Assembly (NCBI GenBank): GCA_963698885.1 | Contig: CAVOSJ010000001.1 | Span: 1-64,000 of the forward strand | DNA length: 64,000 nt | Direction: 5' to 3' | DNA from: JBARKJ01 sp963698885 | GTDB taxonomy: Bacteria > Nitrospirota > JACRHJ01 | The notes under the pieces: generated by a model | Databases searched by the model: none | The model's input: only the letters and a program-made list of their open reading frames with translations | Told to the model about the DNA's origin: nothing | Translations under genes and position numbers: made by a program | In this document: positions 1 through 8,562 of the stretch, one piece after another | Layout: each line of letters starts with the position of its first letter | Numbering within the stretch: position 1 is the first letter of the stretch

Positions 1-139
1 CTTAAACGAATTTAATATTCCTTCAGAAAAATCCTAAGTCAAATAGTGATATAACTATCTTTAATTAAGGATAAAAACCAAATAATCCGAATCAAGTTAA
101 ATGTTTTTAATAGTAATTATTATTGACGATGAAACGGGG

Positions 140-339
140 CGGCTGTAACCTCATCCTAAGTTTTAACCATGGTTGCAAGACCGGATGAGCGCGGGTCGCG
201 ACGCCTGCACCCTGGACCGTGGTTACATTACCTTAAACGGTAATAAACTAGGTGAAGGTCAAGACGCCTGCACCGCGGACAGCAGCTTTCTCGATGCGGC
301 AGATGGAAGAAATTCCGAGTGGAACAAAGGAGAAAGACA
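140..339 (+). promoter_or_regulatory. Candidate structured leader of the multihaem cytochrome gene
   Basis: Bases 1-139 are AT-rich and show no gene. From about 150 the sequence becomes GC-rich and hairpin-prone. The 12-mer GACGCCTGCACC occurs twice (200-211 and 263-274), 63 bases apart, and both copies follow GGTC plus two bases. CATCC/GGATG, ATTACC/GGTAAT and ACCTT/AAGGT can pair, and GGTTGCAAGACC can form a GCAA tetraloop hairpin. This looks like a tandem structured RNA in the 5' UTR. I compared it by memory with c-di-GMP/cGAMP (GEMM-I) riboswitches, which precede multihaem cytochromes in Geobacter, and the core does not match. The class is unknown. Confidence 0.3.
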
Positions 340-2133
340 ATGTTTGGAACTAAACGCATAGCGGCGGCGATTACCGTAGTTTTGTTTGCCATTATAATGC
401 TGGCGCAGTCAGCATTGGCCGGAAGTGTAACCGTTAAATCAAATTACGTGGTGTTCGCCTGGAACGACCTCGGCATGCACTGCGCGAACAATGAATTCGA
501 CAAGGCGGTTATCCTGCCGCCTTATAATACGCTGATAGTCCAGGTCGTAAAACGGGGCGACCCGCCGACGGTAGTAACGACGGGCCTGACCGTCAGTTAC
601 AGCTTAGTCGGCAACACCTATTCCTCCGGCAAGGGTCTCTTTGGACAGTTCTGGACCAATTGCCTGAAGCTGTTCGGGATCACTCTTAAGGCGAACACGG
701 GGCTGAACTTAGTTGACCCGACGATACACAACGGGCTTGCCGGTAAAATGGTCGTCCACGGCTCGCAGTTCGAGGCCGACGGCATACCCGCCACCCCGCT
801 TAACGACAAAGGAGTATGGAGCCCGTACCAGGTCGCAATCATTACCGTGAAGAACAAGGCCGGTACGATAGTCGCCCAGACGCGGACGACGCTGCCGGTA
901 TCGGACGAGATAAACTGCGCCAAGTGCCACGGCAGCACGGACCCGCTTGGCGATATCCTTAAGAAACATGACGCAGCGCAAGGCACGCACCTCTCCGGCA
1001 GTGGCCCGGTGCTCTGCGCCGGCTGCCATGCCGACCCTATACTGCATACCGTCAACCAGAACGGCGCGACGGAATACCTCTCCGTGGCGATGCATAAGTT
1101 CCACAGCGACAAGGGCGCGACCTGCTACGACTGCCATCCCGGCAATAAGACCCAGTGCAGCAGGAGCCTTGCGCATACCAATACCGACGGCGGCTGCACC
1201 ACCTGCCACGGCGATATGGCGAACGTAGCCAATACGGCGATGACCGGCGGCAGGATACCCTGGATGAGCGAGCCGAAATGCGTAACCTGCCATCAGGGCG
1301 TCGCCGAGGTAGATACGGGTACTACCCTGTACAGGAACGCGGCCGGGCACGGCGGGCTTCACTGCTCGGCCTGTCACTCCTCGCCGCACGCGATGATCCC
1401 GTCGAGGGAGGCCTCCGACAACTACCAGGCCAACCAGTATCAGGCCTCGTCGAAGACCATCGGGAGCTGCGGCGCCTGCCACAGCTCTTCTAAGGGGGCC
1501 GGCCTGTCGGATTATCTCGAAGAGCACGGCTATGCGAACCCGCAGAAAGAGAACGGCTGCAACATCTGCCATACCGCGATCAACTCGACCGACACGACGA
1601 ACTGGCCGCACCAGTACCAGTGGCAGAACAGCAACGTTACATCAGGCACCTTCGGCGGCGGCACTTCAGGGGGCTCGACCGGGGGAGGCGGCACAACGAC
1701 AACAGACGGGGCTACGCTTTATAGCACATACTGCTCCGGCTGTCACGGCCCGCTCGCTACCTCGTCCAAGTCAGGCGCAACTGCCGCCATGATACAGACG
1801 GGCATCAGCTCCGTGTCCCAGATGAGTTCGTTAAGCTCCCTCACGACCACTCAGATCCAGGCCATAGCGGCGGCGCTCAGCGGGTCCGGCGGCTCGACCG
1901 GTGGAGGAGGCACTACGACACTGGATGGGCCGACCCTTTATACAACGTACTGCTCAAGCTGTCATGGAGCGCTCGCAACATCGTCGATAGGAGGCGCATC
2001 GACCTCGACGATACAGAGCGCACTAAGCTCAGTGTACCAGATGAGCTCGTTAAGTAGCTCTCTCACGAGCGCGCAGATACAGGCCATATCTCAGGCGCTC
2101 GCCGGTGTGTCCGGCGGCGGCGGGGACGATTAA
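340..2133 (+). CDS. Exported decahaem cytochrome c with two C-terminal class-I-like domains
   Basis: The product is 597 aa. I chose ATG 340 because it follows AGGAGAAAG, and it opens a Sec signal peptide ending near ALA-G. I count ten CXXCH haem sites: eight in the central part (about residues 190-410) and two in the C-terminal tail. The N-terminal part has a DLGMHC segment that I associate with Geobacter-like multihaem proteins. After Gly/Ser/Thr-rich linkers come two near-identical domains of about 70 aa, each with one CXXCH and a downstream Met as possible sixth ligand. They repeat about 218 bp apart, so this is an internal duplication. The likely role is periplasmic or extracellular electron transfer. 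The terminator at 2152-2181 separates it from convergent apbE. Confidence 0.9.
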   Translation: MFGTKRIAAAITVVLFAIIMLAQSALAGSVTVKSNYVVFAWNDLGMHCANNEFDKAVILPPYNTLIVQVVKRGDPPTVVTTGLTVSYSLVGNTYSSGKGLFGQFWTNCLKLFGITLKANTGLNLVDPTIHNGLAGKMVVHGSQFEADGIPATPLNDKGVWSPYQVAIITVKNKAGTIVAQTRTTLPVSDEINCAKCHGSTDPLGDILKKHDAAQGTHLSGSGPVLCAGCHADPILHTVNQNGATEYLSVAMHKFHSDKGATCYDCHPGNKTQCSRSLAHTNTDGGCTTCHGDMANVANTAMTGGRIPWMSEPKCVTCHQGVAEVDTGTTLYRNAAGHGGLHCSACHSSPHAMIPSREASDNYQANQYQASSKTIGSCGACHSSSKGAGLSDYLEEHGYANPQKENGCNICHTAINSTDTTNWPHQYQWQNSNVTSGTFGGGTSGGSTGGGGTTTTDGATLYSTYCSGCHGPLATSSKSGATAAMIQTGISSVSQMSSLSSLTTTQIQAIAAALSGSGGSTGGGGTTTLDGPTLYTTYCSSCHGALATSSIGGASTSTIQSALSSVYQMSSLSSSLTSAQIQAISQALAGVSGGGGDD

Positions 2134-2151
2134 CCCACTGTAAGCCATAGC

Positions 2152-2181
2152 AAAAGGCCCGGCTATTGCCGGGCCTTTTTT
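2152..2181. terminator. Bidirectional rho-independent terminator
   Basis: AAGGCCCGGC, a TATT loop and GCCGGGCCTT form a 10-bp stem followed by T-runs. It lies between the convergent cytochrome and apbE genes and can serve both. Confidence 0.85.
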
Positions 2182-2207
2182 ATTTTATCTTGTACCATAG
2201 CAGCGAA

Positions 2208-3224
2208 CTACTTTTTGTCCGGCTCCACCGGCGCTACCTTCACATTCTTAAAGCGGCCCGTCGCCAGGACCTTCCCTGTGTCGGTTATCATCAGGACCTC
2301 TATCTCCGGATGCTTAAGGGCCAGCGCGTAAGCCTTCTGTGGCCCGAGGACGAACAATTTACCCATTGAGTCCGCAAGCCATGACTCCTTCGACAGCACC
2401 GTGACGCTCATCAGGCCCCGCGCGGGATAGCCGGTCCTGGGGTCAAGGATATGGTGGTAGCGCACGCCGTCCTTTAGAAAATAGCGCTCGTAATCTCCAG
2501 AGGTCGATACCGCGCAGTCTGTCAGGCTTAACTTGGCCATCAGCACGCCGTCTGCTTTGCGCGGGTGCTGTATGCCGACCGTCCAGAGCGTGCCGTCAGG
2601 ACGTACGCCGAAAACTTTTATATCCCCGGCGCAGGCAACGATGCCGCCCTTTATCCCCGCCTTCTTCAGGACTGAAACCGCCATGTCGGAGGCATAGCCC
2701 TTCGCTATACCGCCCAGGTCGATGCTTGCCCCCCGCTTCCTTATGAAAACCGTCCCGGCATGTTTATCGATTTCGATATTCCGCCAGCCCACTAGTGTGA
2801 GCGCCCTCCTTATCTCATCGGGAGAAGGCACCCGCGCATCCTTGGAGCCTATCTTCCAGACATTCACCAGCGGCCCGACGGTCACGTCGAACGCGCCGTC
2901 AGTTAACCTGGCGACATATAGCGCCTTCTCGATGACATCAATCACCTCTGGGTCCGCCTGTACGGGCGCTATTCCGGCGGACTGGTTTATCCTGCTCAGG
3001 TTGGACTGGGGCTTATACGTGCTCATAAGCTCGTCCACTTTCTCAATCTGTGCGAACGCATCACTGGCAGCCTTAGTCAAATAGTCTTGACTCTTGCCGC
3101 TCTCGTTTAAGGTAATGGTGACGTACGTCCCCATTATCACACGGGTTTCCTTGTACAGCCCTTCTTTTTTAGTGCACGAGGAAACGAGGGTCAATGTGAT
3201 GAGCAGAAGGAATATTTTTTTCAT
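2208..3224 (-). CDS. apbE: ApbE family FAD:protein FMN transferase (lipoprotein)
   Basis: The product is about 338 aa. ApbE attaches FMN from FAD through a phosphoester bond to Thr/Ser of exported flavoproteins, in the periplasm. Visible motifs: GTYVTI near the N-terminus, FDVTVGPLVNVW, IDLGGIAKGYA, CAVSTSGDY and HHILDPRTGYPA, all typical of the FAD- and Mg-binding fold. The N-terminus MKKIFLLLITL...SSC is a lipoprotein signal, so I chose 3224. An in-frame ATG at 3242 would add six residues. It converges on the multihaem cytochrome and shares its terminator. The association with exported redox proteins is inference, and no obvious flavinylation target sits next to it. Confidence 0.93.
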   Translation of the reverse strand: MKKIFLLLITLTLVSSCTKKEGLYKETRVIMGTYVTITLNESGKSQDYLTKAASDAFAQIEKVDELMSTYKPQSNLSRINQSAGIAPVQADPEVIDVIEKALYVARLTDGAFDVTVGPLVNVWKIGSKDARVPSPDEIRRALTLVGWRNIEIDKHAGTVFIRKRGASIDLGGIAKGYASDMAVSVLKKAGIKGGIVACAGDIKVFGVRPDGTLWTVGIQHPRKADGVLMAKLSLTDCAVSTSGDYERYFLKDGVRYHHILDPRTGYPARGLMSVTVLSKESWLADSMGKLFVLGPQKAYALALKHPEIEVLMITDTGKVLATGRFKNVKVAPVEPDKK

Positions 3225-3379
3225 TATTTGGCGCTTTTTCATGGTAAGGCACTTTAGCAGAGTTGAAAAGCCCCTACAAGAGCATATTTTACTTTCTTTT
3301 CTTGCTTTAACCGCCCCTTTCATGTTATCTTTTCGGGAGTTTTGTGTATGTTTACAATCTTTACGGAAGGTGTTCCATT

Positions 3380-4339
3380 ATGAAGAAGTTAAGCCTTGTC
3401 ATGGGCGCGCTTTTACCGGTGCTATTTTTTGTTTCGACTTCGCAGGCGGTCGAGATAGACCGGGTAGTGGCGGTAGTCGGCCCGGACGTGATAACCTTAA
3501 GCGAACTCCAGGGCGAGATGGCCCCGGCGCTTAGCCAGCTTAAACAGCGTTACGACGGCGAGGACCTGGCGAGAGCTGAGGAGAAGCTCAGGAAGGCGAC
3601 CGTTAACGGCCTGGTGGACAAGTACCTCCAGGTCCAGGAGGCGAAGAAAGAGGGGATTGAGGTTTCCAAAGAAGAGGTGGACGCGGCCATCGATGACATC
3701 ATGAAGAAAAACCACATGGATAAAGCCGCCTTCGACGCCGCGCTGGAAAACGAGGGATATGTCGCCGACGACTATAAGCAGAACCTGGGCGACCAGCTTT
3801 TGATAATGAGGCTCGTCGGCCACGACGTAAAGTCGAGGATATCCATCAAGGACGAGGACATCGTAAAATACTACAACGATAACAAATCGAAGTTCGTTAT
3901 CCCCGCGTCCGTTAAGGTGGCGCATATCCTGTTCCCCGCTAAAGACGGAGACATGGACGGGGCGCTAAAGGCCGCGACCGAGGCGAGGGCGGAGATAGAA
4001 AAAGGGACGCCGTTCGAGGAGATGGCCGCGAAATGCACCGGGGACGAGGGCGCGTCCAAGACCTGCGTCCTGGGCACGTTCGGCAAAGGGGAACTCGCCC
4101 CGGATATAGAAGCCGCTGCGTTCGGCCTGAAGCAGGGAGAAGTAAGCCAGCCGATAAAATCCGACGATAAAGGATACCAGCTAATCAAGGTGATGGAAAA
4201 AACGGAGGCGTCGTCCAAGACCCTTGATGACGCACGGCCCGAGATAGTCCAGGAGCTTTCCGCACAGCAGGGCGAGAAACTGTTCGCGAAATGGATAGGC
4301 GAACTGCGGGAAAAGGCGTATGTCGATGTCCGGGAGTAA
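3380..4339 (+). CDS. SurA-like periplasmic peptidyl-prolyl isomerase
   Basis: The product is 319 aa. The start at ATG 3380 follows GGAAGG and opens a signal peptide ending near SQA-VE. The sequence then has the SurA N-terminal pattern (IDRVVAVVGPDVITLSE), a helical chaperone part, and one parvulin/PpiC domain at about residues 165-260 (VKVAHILF ... GTFGKGELAPDIEAAAFGLKQGEVSQPI). The predicted role is folding and delivery of outer-membrane proteins in the periplasm, consistent with a diderm cell. SurA of E. coli is longer with two parvulin domains, and this one has a single domain. A terminator follows. Confidence 0.88.
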   Translation: MKKLSLVMGALLPVLFFVSTSQAVEIDRVVAVVGPDVITLSELQGEMAPALSQLKQRYDGEDLARAEEKLRKATVNGLVDKYLQVQEAKKEGIEVSKEEVDAAIDDIMKKNHMDKAAFDAALENEGYVADDYKQNLGDQLLIMRLVGHDVKSRISIKDEDIVKYYNDNKSKFVIPASVKVAHILFPAKDGDMDGALKAATEARAEIEKGTPFEEMAAKCTGDEGASKTCVLGTFGKGELAPDIEAAAFGLKQGEVSQPIKSDDKGYQLIKVMEKTEASSKTLDDARPEIVQELSAQQGEKLFAKWIGELREKAYVDVRE

Positions 4340-4368
4340 CAGGCCCAAATTAAAATGACAAATAGCAG

Positions 4369-4397
4369 GGACGCAGGAGACTGCGTCCTTATTTTTT
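4369..4397 (+). terminator. Rho-independent terminator after the PPIase gene
   Basis: GGACGCAG, a GAGA tetraloop and CTGCGTCC make an 8-bp stem followed by TTATTTTTT. Confidence 0.85.
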
Positions 4398-4419
4398 AGG
4401 CTGTGGTTAGTCATTTTCA

Positions 4420-4626
4420 ATGAACATTGCTAAGGTATTTCAATTTACCGGTTCACTTGTTGTTATACTAGTGTCCCTTATGGACCTTTTTTATAGCCCA
4501 TTCGACAATTTTTTTACCAGAAAAAAGAGACTATTATGGGGGACGTTCGCTTTAATACTTGGAACCTTAGGTTTACTATCAGTTATCTTTGATTGGCTTC
4601 GGCCTATGATTAGTCCGAAATGGTGA
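4420..4626 (+). CDS. Small two-helix membrane protein, function unknown
   Basis: The product is 68 aa with two hydrophobic segments (about residues 7-25 and 39-58) separated by a short basic loop (FFTRKKR). No clear Shine-Dalgarno precedes the ATG. Local base composition is lower in GC than the neighbours, which hints at acquisition or weak constraint. I do not recognise the family. The periodic hydrophobicity supports a real protein, but the length makes the call uncertain. Confidence 0.5.
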   Translation: MNIAKVFQFTGSLVVILVSLMDLFYSPFDNFFTRKKRLLWGTFALILGTLGLLSVIFDWLRPMISPKW

Positions 4627-4660
4627 CGCGTAGTTATTATGGGGTGGCGATATAAAAATA

Positions 4661-5824
4661 TTGAAGCTTAAAAAGAAGGAAGACCGCCGCATCCGCCGGG
4701 GGCACCCGTGGGCGTTCTCAAACGAGTTCGAGGAAATCCCCAAGGGCCTTGCGCCGGGCGAGCTGGTACTGGTGGCCGATTACGCCGGACGGCCCGTCGG
4801 CACAGGGTACGTCAACCCGCACAGCCTGATCGCCGTCAGGCTCCTTACCCGCGGCGAGGTTCCGTTTACGGTAGCTCTCTTGAAGAAAAGGGTAGAGGAC
4901 GCAAAGCGTCTCCGGGAGAGGTTTTATCCAGACAGAAATTCCTGGCGCGCGGTATTCTCGGAGTCTGATTTCCTGCCGGGGCTTATCGTGGACAGGTATG
5001 GAGACTGGCTATCCGTGCAGGCGCTGACGCAGGGGATGGAGAGGCTGCTGCCGGACGTGCTGGACGCATTGAGGGAGGTTTACAAGCCTTACGGCATAGT
5101 GCTCAGGAACGACTCGAAGCTACGGGCTCTGGAGGGCCTGCCGCTGGAGAAAAAAATCGCATACGGCGAATACGGCGGGGCTGTAGAGATTGATTTATCA
5201 GGCCTGAAGCTGAGGGCCGACCTGCTCGAAGGCCAGAAGACCGGCTTCTTCCTGGACCAGGCCGACAACTATTCCCTGCTTGAAAAAATATCCGCCAATG
5301 CCGATGTCCTGGACCTCTTCTGCCATACCGGGGCCTGGGGCATCTCAGCGCTTAAATTCGGGGCGAAGGGCGCAACCTTCGTGGATTCGTCCGCGCCGGC
5401 CCTGGCTTTCGCGAGGGAGAATGCGCAGTTGAACGGATGTACGGAGCGGGCGGATTTTATACGGGAAGACGCGCTGACGGCCCTTAAAAGAATGTCGGAT
5501 GAGGGAAAAAAATTCGGCGCGGTGGTGGCCGACCCGCCCGCCTTTATAAAGAGCCGGGCCAAAATCGCCGAAGGGCTGCGCGGGTATAAGGATTTAAACA
5601 CGAAGGCCCTGAGGCTTGTCAGGCCGGGAGGATTTTTCATCACCTGTTCCTGTTCTCACCACTTAAGCCGGGAAGATTTCTATGAAATGCTCCGGGCGAG
5701 TGCGTCGGGGACGGGCAGGGGAGTCCGGATAATCGAGACGCGTTCCCAGTCGAAGGACCATCCCGTCCTTCTGAGCGCGCCGGAGACGGAGTACCTGAAG
5801 TGTGCGCTGATGCAGGTGGAATAA
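4661..5824 (+). CDS. rlmI: RlmI-like 23S rRNA (cytosine-C5) methyltransferase
   Basis: The product is 387 aa, close to E. coli RlmI (396). The start is a TTG at 4661 beginning KLKKKEDRRI. An N-terminal PUA-like domain (about 1-75, with the HPWAFSNE motif) is followed by a class I SAM methyltransferase: DLFCHTGAWG (SAM-binding motif I), a VADPPAF motif IV and a Cys-containing TCSCSHH segment. The family methylates C1962 of 23S rRNA with SAM. Its end overlaps the next gene by 25 bases, so the two are probably co-transcribed. The family is clear. The exact target base is inferred. Confidence 0.85.
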   Translation: MKLKKKEDRRIRRGHPWAFSNEFEEIPKGLAPGELVLVADYAGRPVGTGYVNPHSLIAVRLLTRGEVPFTVALLKKRVEDAKRLRERFYPDRNSWRAVFSESDFLPGLIVDRYGDWLSVQALTQGMERLLPDVLDALREVYKPYGIVLRNDSKLRALEGLPLEKKIAYGEYGGAVEIDLSGLKLRADLLEGQKTGFFLDQADNYSLLEKISANADVLDLFCHTGAWGISALKFGAKGATFVDSSAPALAFARENAQLNGCTERADFIREDALTALKRMSDEGKKFGAVVADPPAFIKSRAKIAEGLRGYKDLNTKALRLVRPGGFFITCSCSHHLSREDFYEMLRASASGTGRGVRIIETRSQSKDHPVLLSAPETEYLKCALMQVE

Positions 5825-6282
5825 AAAGGCCGCTCTGGCTGTTTTTTTCGCTTGCCGCCCTTCTGCCCGGGGCGGGATATTCGTACTATGTCTATTCCGG
5901 GAGCTGCAAAGGCCAGGCGGAAGTATTCGACGTTTTCCTGCTGATGCTGTTTGCGGGCTGGGCTGGGGCGCTTCTTGGAGGGATACTGGACCTGGTCATC
6001 CGGGGAAGGTCTCCCCTGGAACCGCTTTTCCCGGCCTGGGTCTGGGTCTACCGGCGGGGGTTCTGGTTCAGGCTGATGATCCTGCTGCCGGCTGCATGGA
6101 CGGCATTTATAGTGATTGCGATCGCCGCGGCATTTTTTTTCGGAGCAAAAAAAGAGGCCGCTCAGCTTTTATCGCTGGAAGGCGGCCTTATCTTTATTAT
6201 CTTTTTATTCGTCTTCGTGTTAGAGGGCGCAGTCGTGGGCGGTCTTATCGACCTCCTCGGGTGGCTGCTGAAGGACACATAA
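5800..6282 (+). CDS. Integral membrane protein, function unknown
   Basis: The product is about 160 aa from a GTG start that lies inside the end of the methyltransferase gene, which suggests translational coupling. Four hydrophobic stretches are visible (about 11-30, 43-65, 92-118 and 128-155), with loops containing RGRSPLEPLFPAWVW. I do not recognise the family and see no catalytic motif. Confidence 0.65.
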   Translation: MCADAGGIKRPLWLFFSLAALLPGAGYSYYVYSGSCKGQAEVFDVFLLMLFAGWAGALLGGILDLVIRGRSPLEPLFPAWVWVYRRGFWFRLMILLPAAWTAFIVIAIAAAFFFGAKKEAAQLLSLEGGLIFIIFLFVFVLEGAVVGGLIDLLGWLLKDT

Positions 6283-6422
6283 GTGTTCGCCCCTCGTCAT
6301 GCATGCTCGTGCAATCGGGCCATCAATCCAGGATGGCGGCGTGCGCGTCTGATGCTATTGTATGCCGATGGGCAATCATCTTCGCGACGAGTCCGTAGAT
6401 GATAAAGTAACGGGTTTAGCCG

Positions 6423-6836
6423 TTATTTCGCCCCGATGAACTCGGCAAGCCCCTCGATCCTCAGTTCGTCCATATCGTAGAAGGCTTCCAGGACGCCCAT
6501 GCCGGTATCCTTCATCCGAAGGAGCTTGTCCACCGCCAAGAGGAGCTTGGGGTTGTCCTTCAGCTTCTGGATAGTGTCGTCACCGGACGGCGCGGAATAA
6601 CTCTTGAAGCCGCACCACCTGTCCCCCCTGCCGGTCAGCATCCAGTCGATGCTCGAGTTGGTGAGGTTGGAGACCCCCTTAAGAAACGAGAGCGAAGGCT
6701 TCGTCACGCCGTTCTCCACCTGGGAGATATAACCCTGGTCGCAACCGATCTTTGAAGCCCAGTCCTTCTGCCTCTCGTTCCCCCTCAGTTCCCTGATCCG
6801 CTTGCCGATTTCCTGATAAATCAGATTGTTAGTCAT
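6423..6836 (-). CDS. XRE-family helix-turn-helix transcriptional regulator
   Basis: The product is 137 aa. I chose ATG 6836 because GGAG lies seven bases upstream; the in-frame GTG at 6848 overlaps that site. The HTH covers about residues 8-65 (RIRELRGNERQKDWASKIG, GYISQVENG, KPSLSFLKGVSN), the standard Cro/CI-type fold. The C-terminal half is a short helical domain with no obvious ligand motif. It is transcribed divergently from the GAF/PAS gene across a 340-bp AT-rich region with back-to-back sigma70 promoters, so cross-regulation is plausible. Confidence 0.85.
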   Translation of the reverse strand: MTNNLIYQEIGKRIRELRGNERQKDWASKIGCDQGYISQVENGVTKPSLSFLKGVSNLTNSSIDWMLTGRGDRWCGFKSYSAPSGDDTIQKLKDNPKLLLAVDKLLRMKDTGMGVLEAFYDMDELRIEGLAEFIGAK

Positions 6837-6971
6837 GTTTTGCTCCACTTTCTTTTTGTTTGCCGCCCGTTATACAAACTATTTTACTCTAACTTCCACT
6901 TTTTTTCAACCCCTCCTCAGGCGGGTTTACTCATTTTACGCTACGAATGGGACAGTACAGAGACTTAATAG

Positions 6972-7019
6972 GAGTTTTTCTCAAATTTTATCACTATGAT
7001 TTTGCTTAATAAAAAACTC
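6972..7019. repeat. Inverted repeat in the divergent regulatory region
   Basis: GAGTTTTT (6972-6979) and AAAAACTC (7012-7019) are a perfect 8-bp inverted repeat 32 bases apart, inside the AT-rich gap between the HTH regulator and the sensor gene. It could be a regulator binding region or a weak leader hairpin. I see no gene in 6837-7179. Confidence 0.35.
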
Positions 7020-7051
7020 TTTTTAAGTTTTCTCTAACACTTTAGGGTTAG

Positions 7052-7080
7052 ATTATATAGATTCTACAAATAAATTTCAA
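7052..7080 (-). promoter_or_regulatory. sigma70-type promoter toward the HTH regulator
   Basis: On the minus strand TTGAAA (7075-7080) is followed after exactly 17 bases by TATAAT (7052-7057). It directs transcription leftward to the HTH gene with a leader of about 200 bases. Confidence 0.6.
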
Positions 7081-7099
7081 GTATTTATTTATATAAATG

Positions 7100-7128
7100 T
7101 TGACATACTTATCTTCCGGAAATATAAT
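7100..7128 (+). promoter_or_regulatory. Consensus sigma70 promoter of the GAF/PAS gene
   Basis: TTGACA (7100-7105), a 17-base spacer and TATAAT (7123-7128) match both hexamers perfectly. The predicted transcript starts about 45 bases before the GAF/PAS start codon at 7180. Confidence 0.85.
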
Positions 7129-7179
7129 GCAAAAATAGTTGTTTAGAATTTTTTTTGAGCTTTATGTTTTAAAAGAGAA

Positions 7180-8283
7180 ATGGAACAAAAGATGGAAGAA
7201 CTTCAAAACTCTTACGAAAGAGAGATTCAAGACCTTAAAGACAGGCTCGAAAAAAACGAAAGTCTTGAATCGAACCTGCTGCGCTTCGCCGAGGAGCCCG
7301 ATCCCGCAAGGCTTATCGACATTGTCGCGCAGACCGCGGCCCGCATGATACGCGCGGATACCGTCGCGGTCCCCATGCTTTCCCCGGATAACCTGGAAAT
7401 CCATTATGGGCACGTCTACGGCAGGAACAAAGAGAAATTCCTTTCTATCCGGCTTCCCATAGAAAGGTCCGGCCTTTGCGGCTGGGTGCTGGAAAACAGA
7501 AAATCCATCCTCTGCGAAAATTTATTCGAAGACCCCCGCGTCTCAAGGGACCTGGCGAAAGAGCTTGGCTATACGACCGCCGCGCTGGCCCCGCTTATCG
7601 CGCGCGGCAAGATAATGGGCGGTCTATCCGCGTTCAGAAGCGGCCCGGCCTTTACGGACGAAGACAAGGCTGAGCTGGCCAGGCTTGCCAATTACGCGGC
7701 GGTGGTCATAGATAACGCGCACCTTATGCAGGAGCTCTCAAAGGAGCGGAAGAAGCTTAATACTATTTTCGACGCGGTTGAGGACGGCATTATTTTATTA
7801 TCCCATGAAGGCGTGGTGCTGAAGGCGAACAAAGCGGTGGAGAAATATCTGCCGCTTAAGTCCCACGAACTCCTGGGGACGTCCGTGCAGGAGTTCATAA
7901 ATCTCCCGCCGCTTGACGAGGTATTTGGCTGGAACGTCGCGGCCCCCCCCGGCAAGAGATGCTGGGAGGTCATGGAATGCAGCTGCCCGACGTGCCCCAT
8001 GTACAAGAAAGACTACGTCAGGTGTTGGGCAAACTCTGAAGGATATAGTTGCCGCGGCGGAAGTTTCACCGGGAAAGACAGCTCAAAACTCTGGGGCCAG
8101 TGTTCAAAATGTGAAGTAATCGGCTCCGCGGCGGAGGCTTTCAGAAGGCCCAGGGAAATAAAAATAATGGGCAGGCCCCTGACAGTAGTAAGCTCAATAA
8201 TAAAACCGGAATCGCAAGGCGAGATGTTCGGAGAGATTCTGGTCCTATCGAGGGCCGGAACGAGGTTTGAAGATTTACCCTAA
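7180..8283 (+). CDS. GAF-PAS sensor with C-terminal cysteine cluster (two-CW type)
   Basis: The product is 367 aa. An N-terminal coiled coil (1-30) precedes a GAF domain (about 40-185, with the SGLCGWVLENRKSILCENLFEDPR segment), then a PAS-like domain (about 195-265). The C-terminal part is Cys-rich: CWEVMECSCPTCP, CW, C and CSKC, resembling the two-CW cysteine module seen in PAS/chemotaxis proteins. There is no kinase, cyclase or HTH output, so the Cys cluster may bind a metal or Fe-S centre and work through a partner. It follows a consensus promoter and faces the divergent XRE regulator. Its last four bases overlap the convergent small gene at 8280. Confidence 0.75.
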   Translation: MEQKMEELQNSYEREIQDLKDRLEKNESLESNLLRFAEEPDPARLIDIVAQTAARMIRADTVAVPMLSPDNLEIHYGHVYGRNKEKFLSIRLPIERSGLCGWVLENRKSILCENLFEDPRVSRDLAKELGYTTAALAPLIARGKIMGGLSAFRSGPAFTDEDKAELARLANYAAVVIDNAHLMQELSKERKKLNTIFDAVEDGIILLSHEGVVLKANKAVEKYLPLKSHELLGTSVQEFINLPPLDEVFGWNVAAPPGKRCWEVMECSCPTCPMYKKDYVRCWANSEGYSCRGGSFTGKDSSKLWGQCSKCEVIGSAAEAFRRPREIKIMGRPLTVVSSIIKPESQGEMFGEILVLSRAGTRFEDLP

Positions 8284-8483
8284 AGCGGCTTAATGCCCTT
8301 TTTCTTAAGCGCGAGCTCTATAATCCTCTTCTTGCCCGCCGGGTCTTTTTCATTCTTTATCTCGCGGATTACCTTTTTAGCCTCATCCGGCGGGAGCGCG
8401 GTAAGGATCCTCGCCACGTTATCTATATCTTTCGAGCCCGGTTTGTTCAACGTATCCTCCACTTTTTTGAAAAATGCTAACAT
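8280..8483 (-). CDS. Small charged protein, function unknown
   Basis: The product is 67 aa and Lys-rich, predicted helical (KKVIREIKNEKDPAGKKRI). The start region is MLAFFKKVEDTLNKPG. It is convergent with the GAF/PAS gene and overlaps it by four bases. The family is not recognised. Confidence 0.5.
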   Translation of the reverse strand: MLAFFKKVEDTLNKPGSKDIDNVARILTALPPDEAKKVIREIKNEKDPAGKKRIIELALKKKGIKPL

Positions 8484-8520
8484 ACATCCATCGAGACTGC
8501 AACCGCTTTTCCGAAAGCTG

Positions 8521-8550
8521 TTGACTAACGGGCGTACTTTATGGTATCAG
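8521..8550 (+). promoter_or_regulatory. Probable promoter of tRNA-Val
   Basis: TTGACT (8521-8526) is followed after 18 bases by TATCAG (8545-8550). The -10 is weak but the placement, 12 bases before the tRNA 5' end, fits. Confidence 0.4.
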
Positions 8551-8562
8551 TACAGGTAGCAC

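Noticed and set aside
140..290. GEMM-I type (c-di-GMP or cGAMP) riboswitch before the cytochrome
   Set aside because: The tetraloop-receptor core and GACGCAAAGCC-type junction are not present; only the position and tandem layout are suggestive, so I left the class open.
709..1611. 300-codon minus-strand open frame opposite the multihaem cytochrome
   Set aside because: It is a low-complexity Arg/Ala/Gly shadow of a GC-rich gene with ten recognisable haem motifs on the plus strand.
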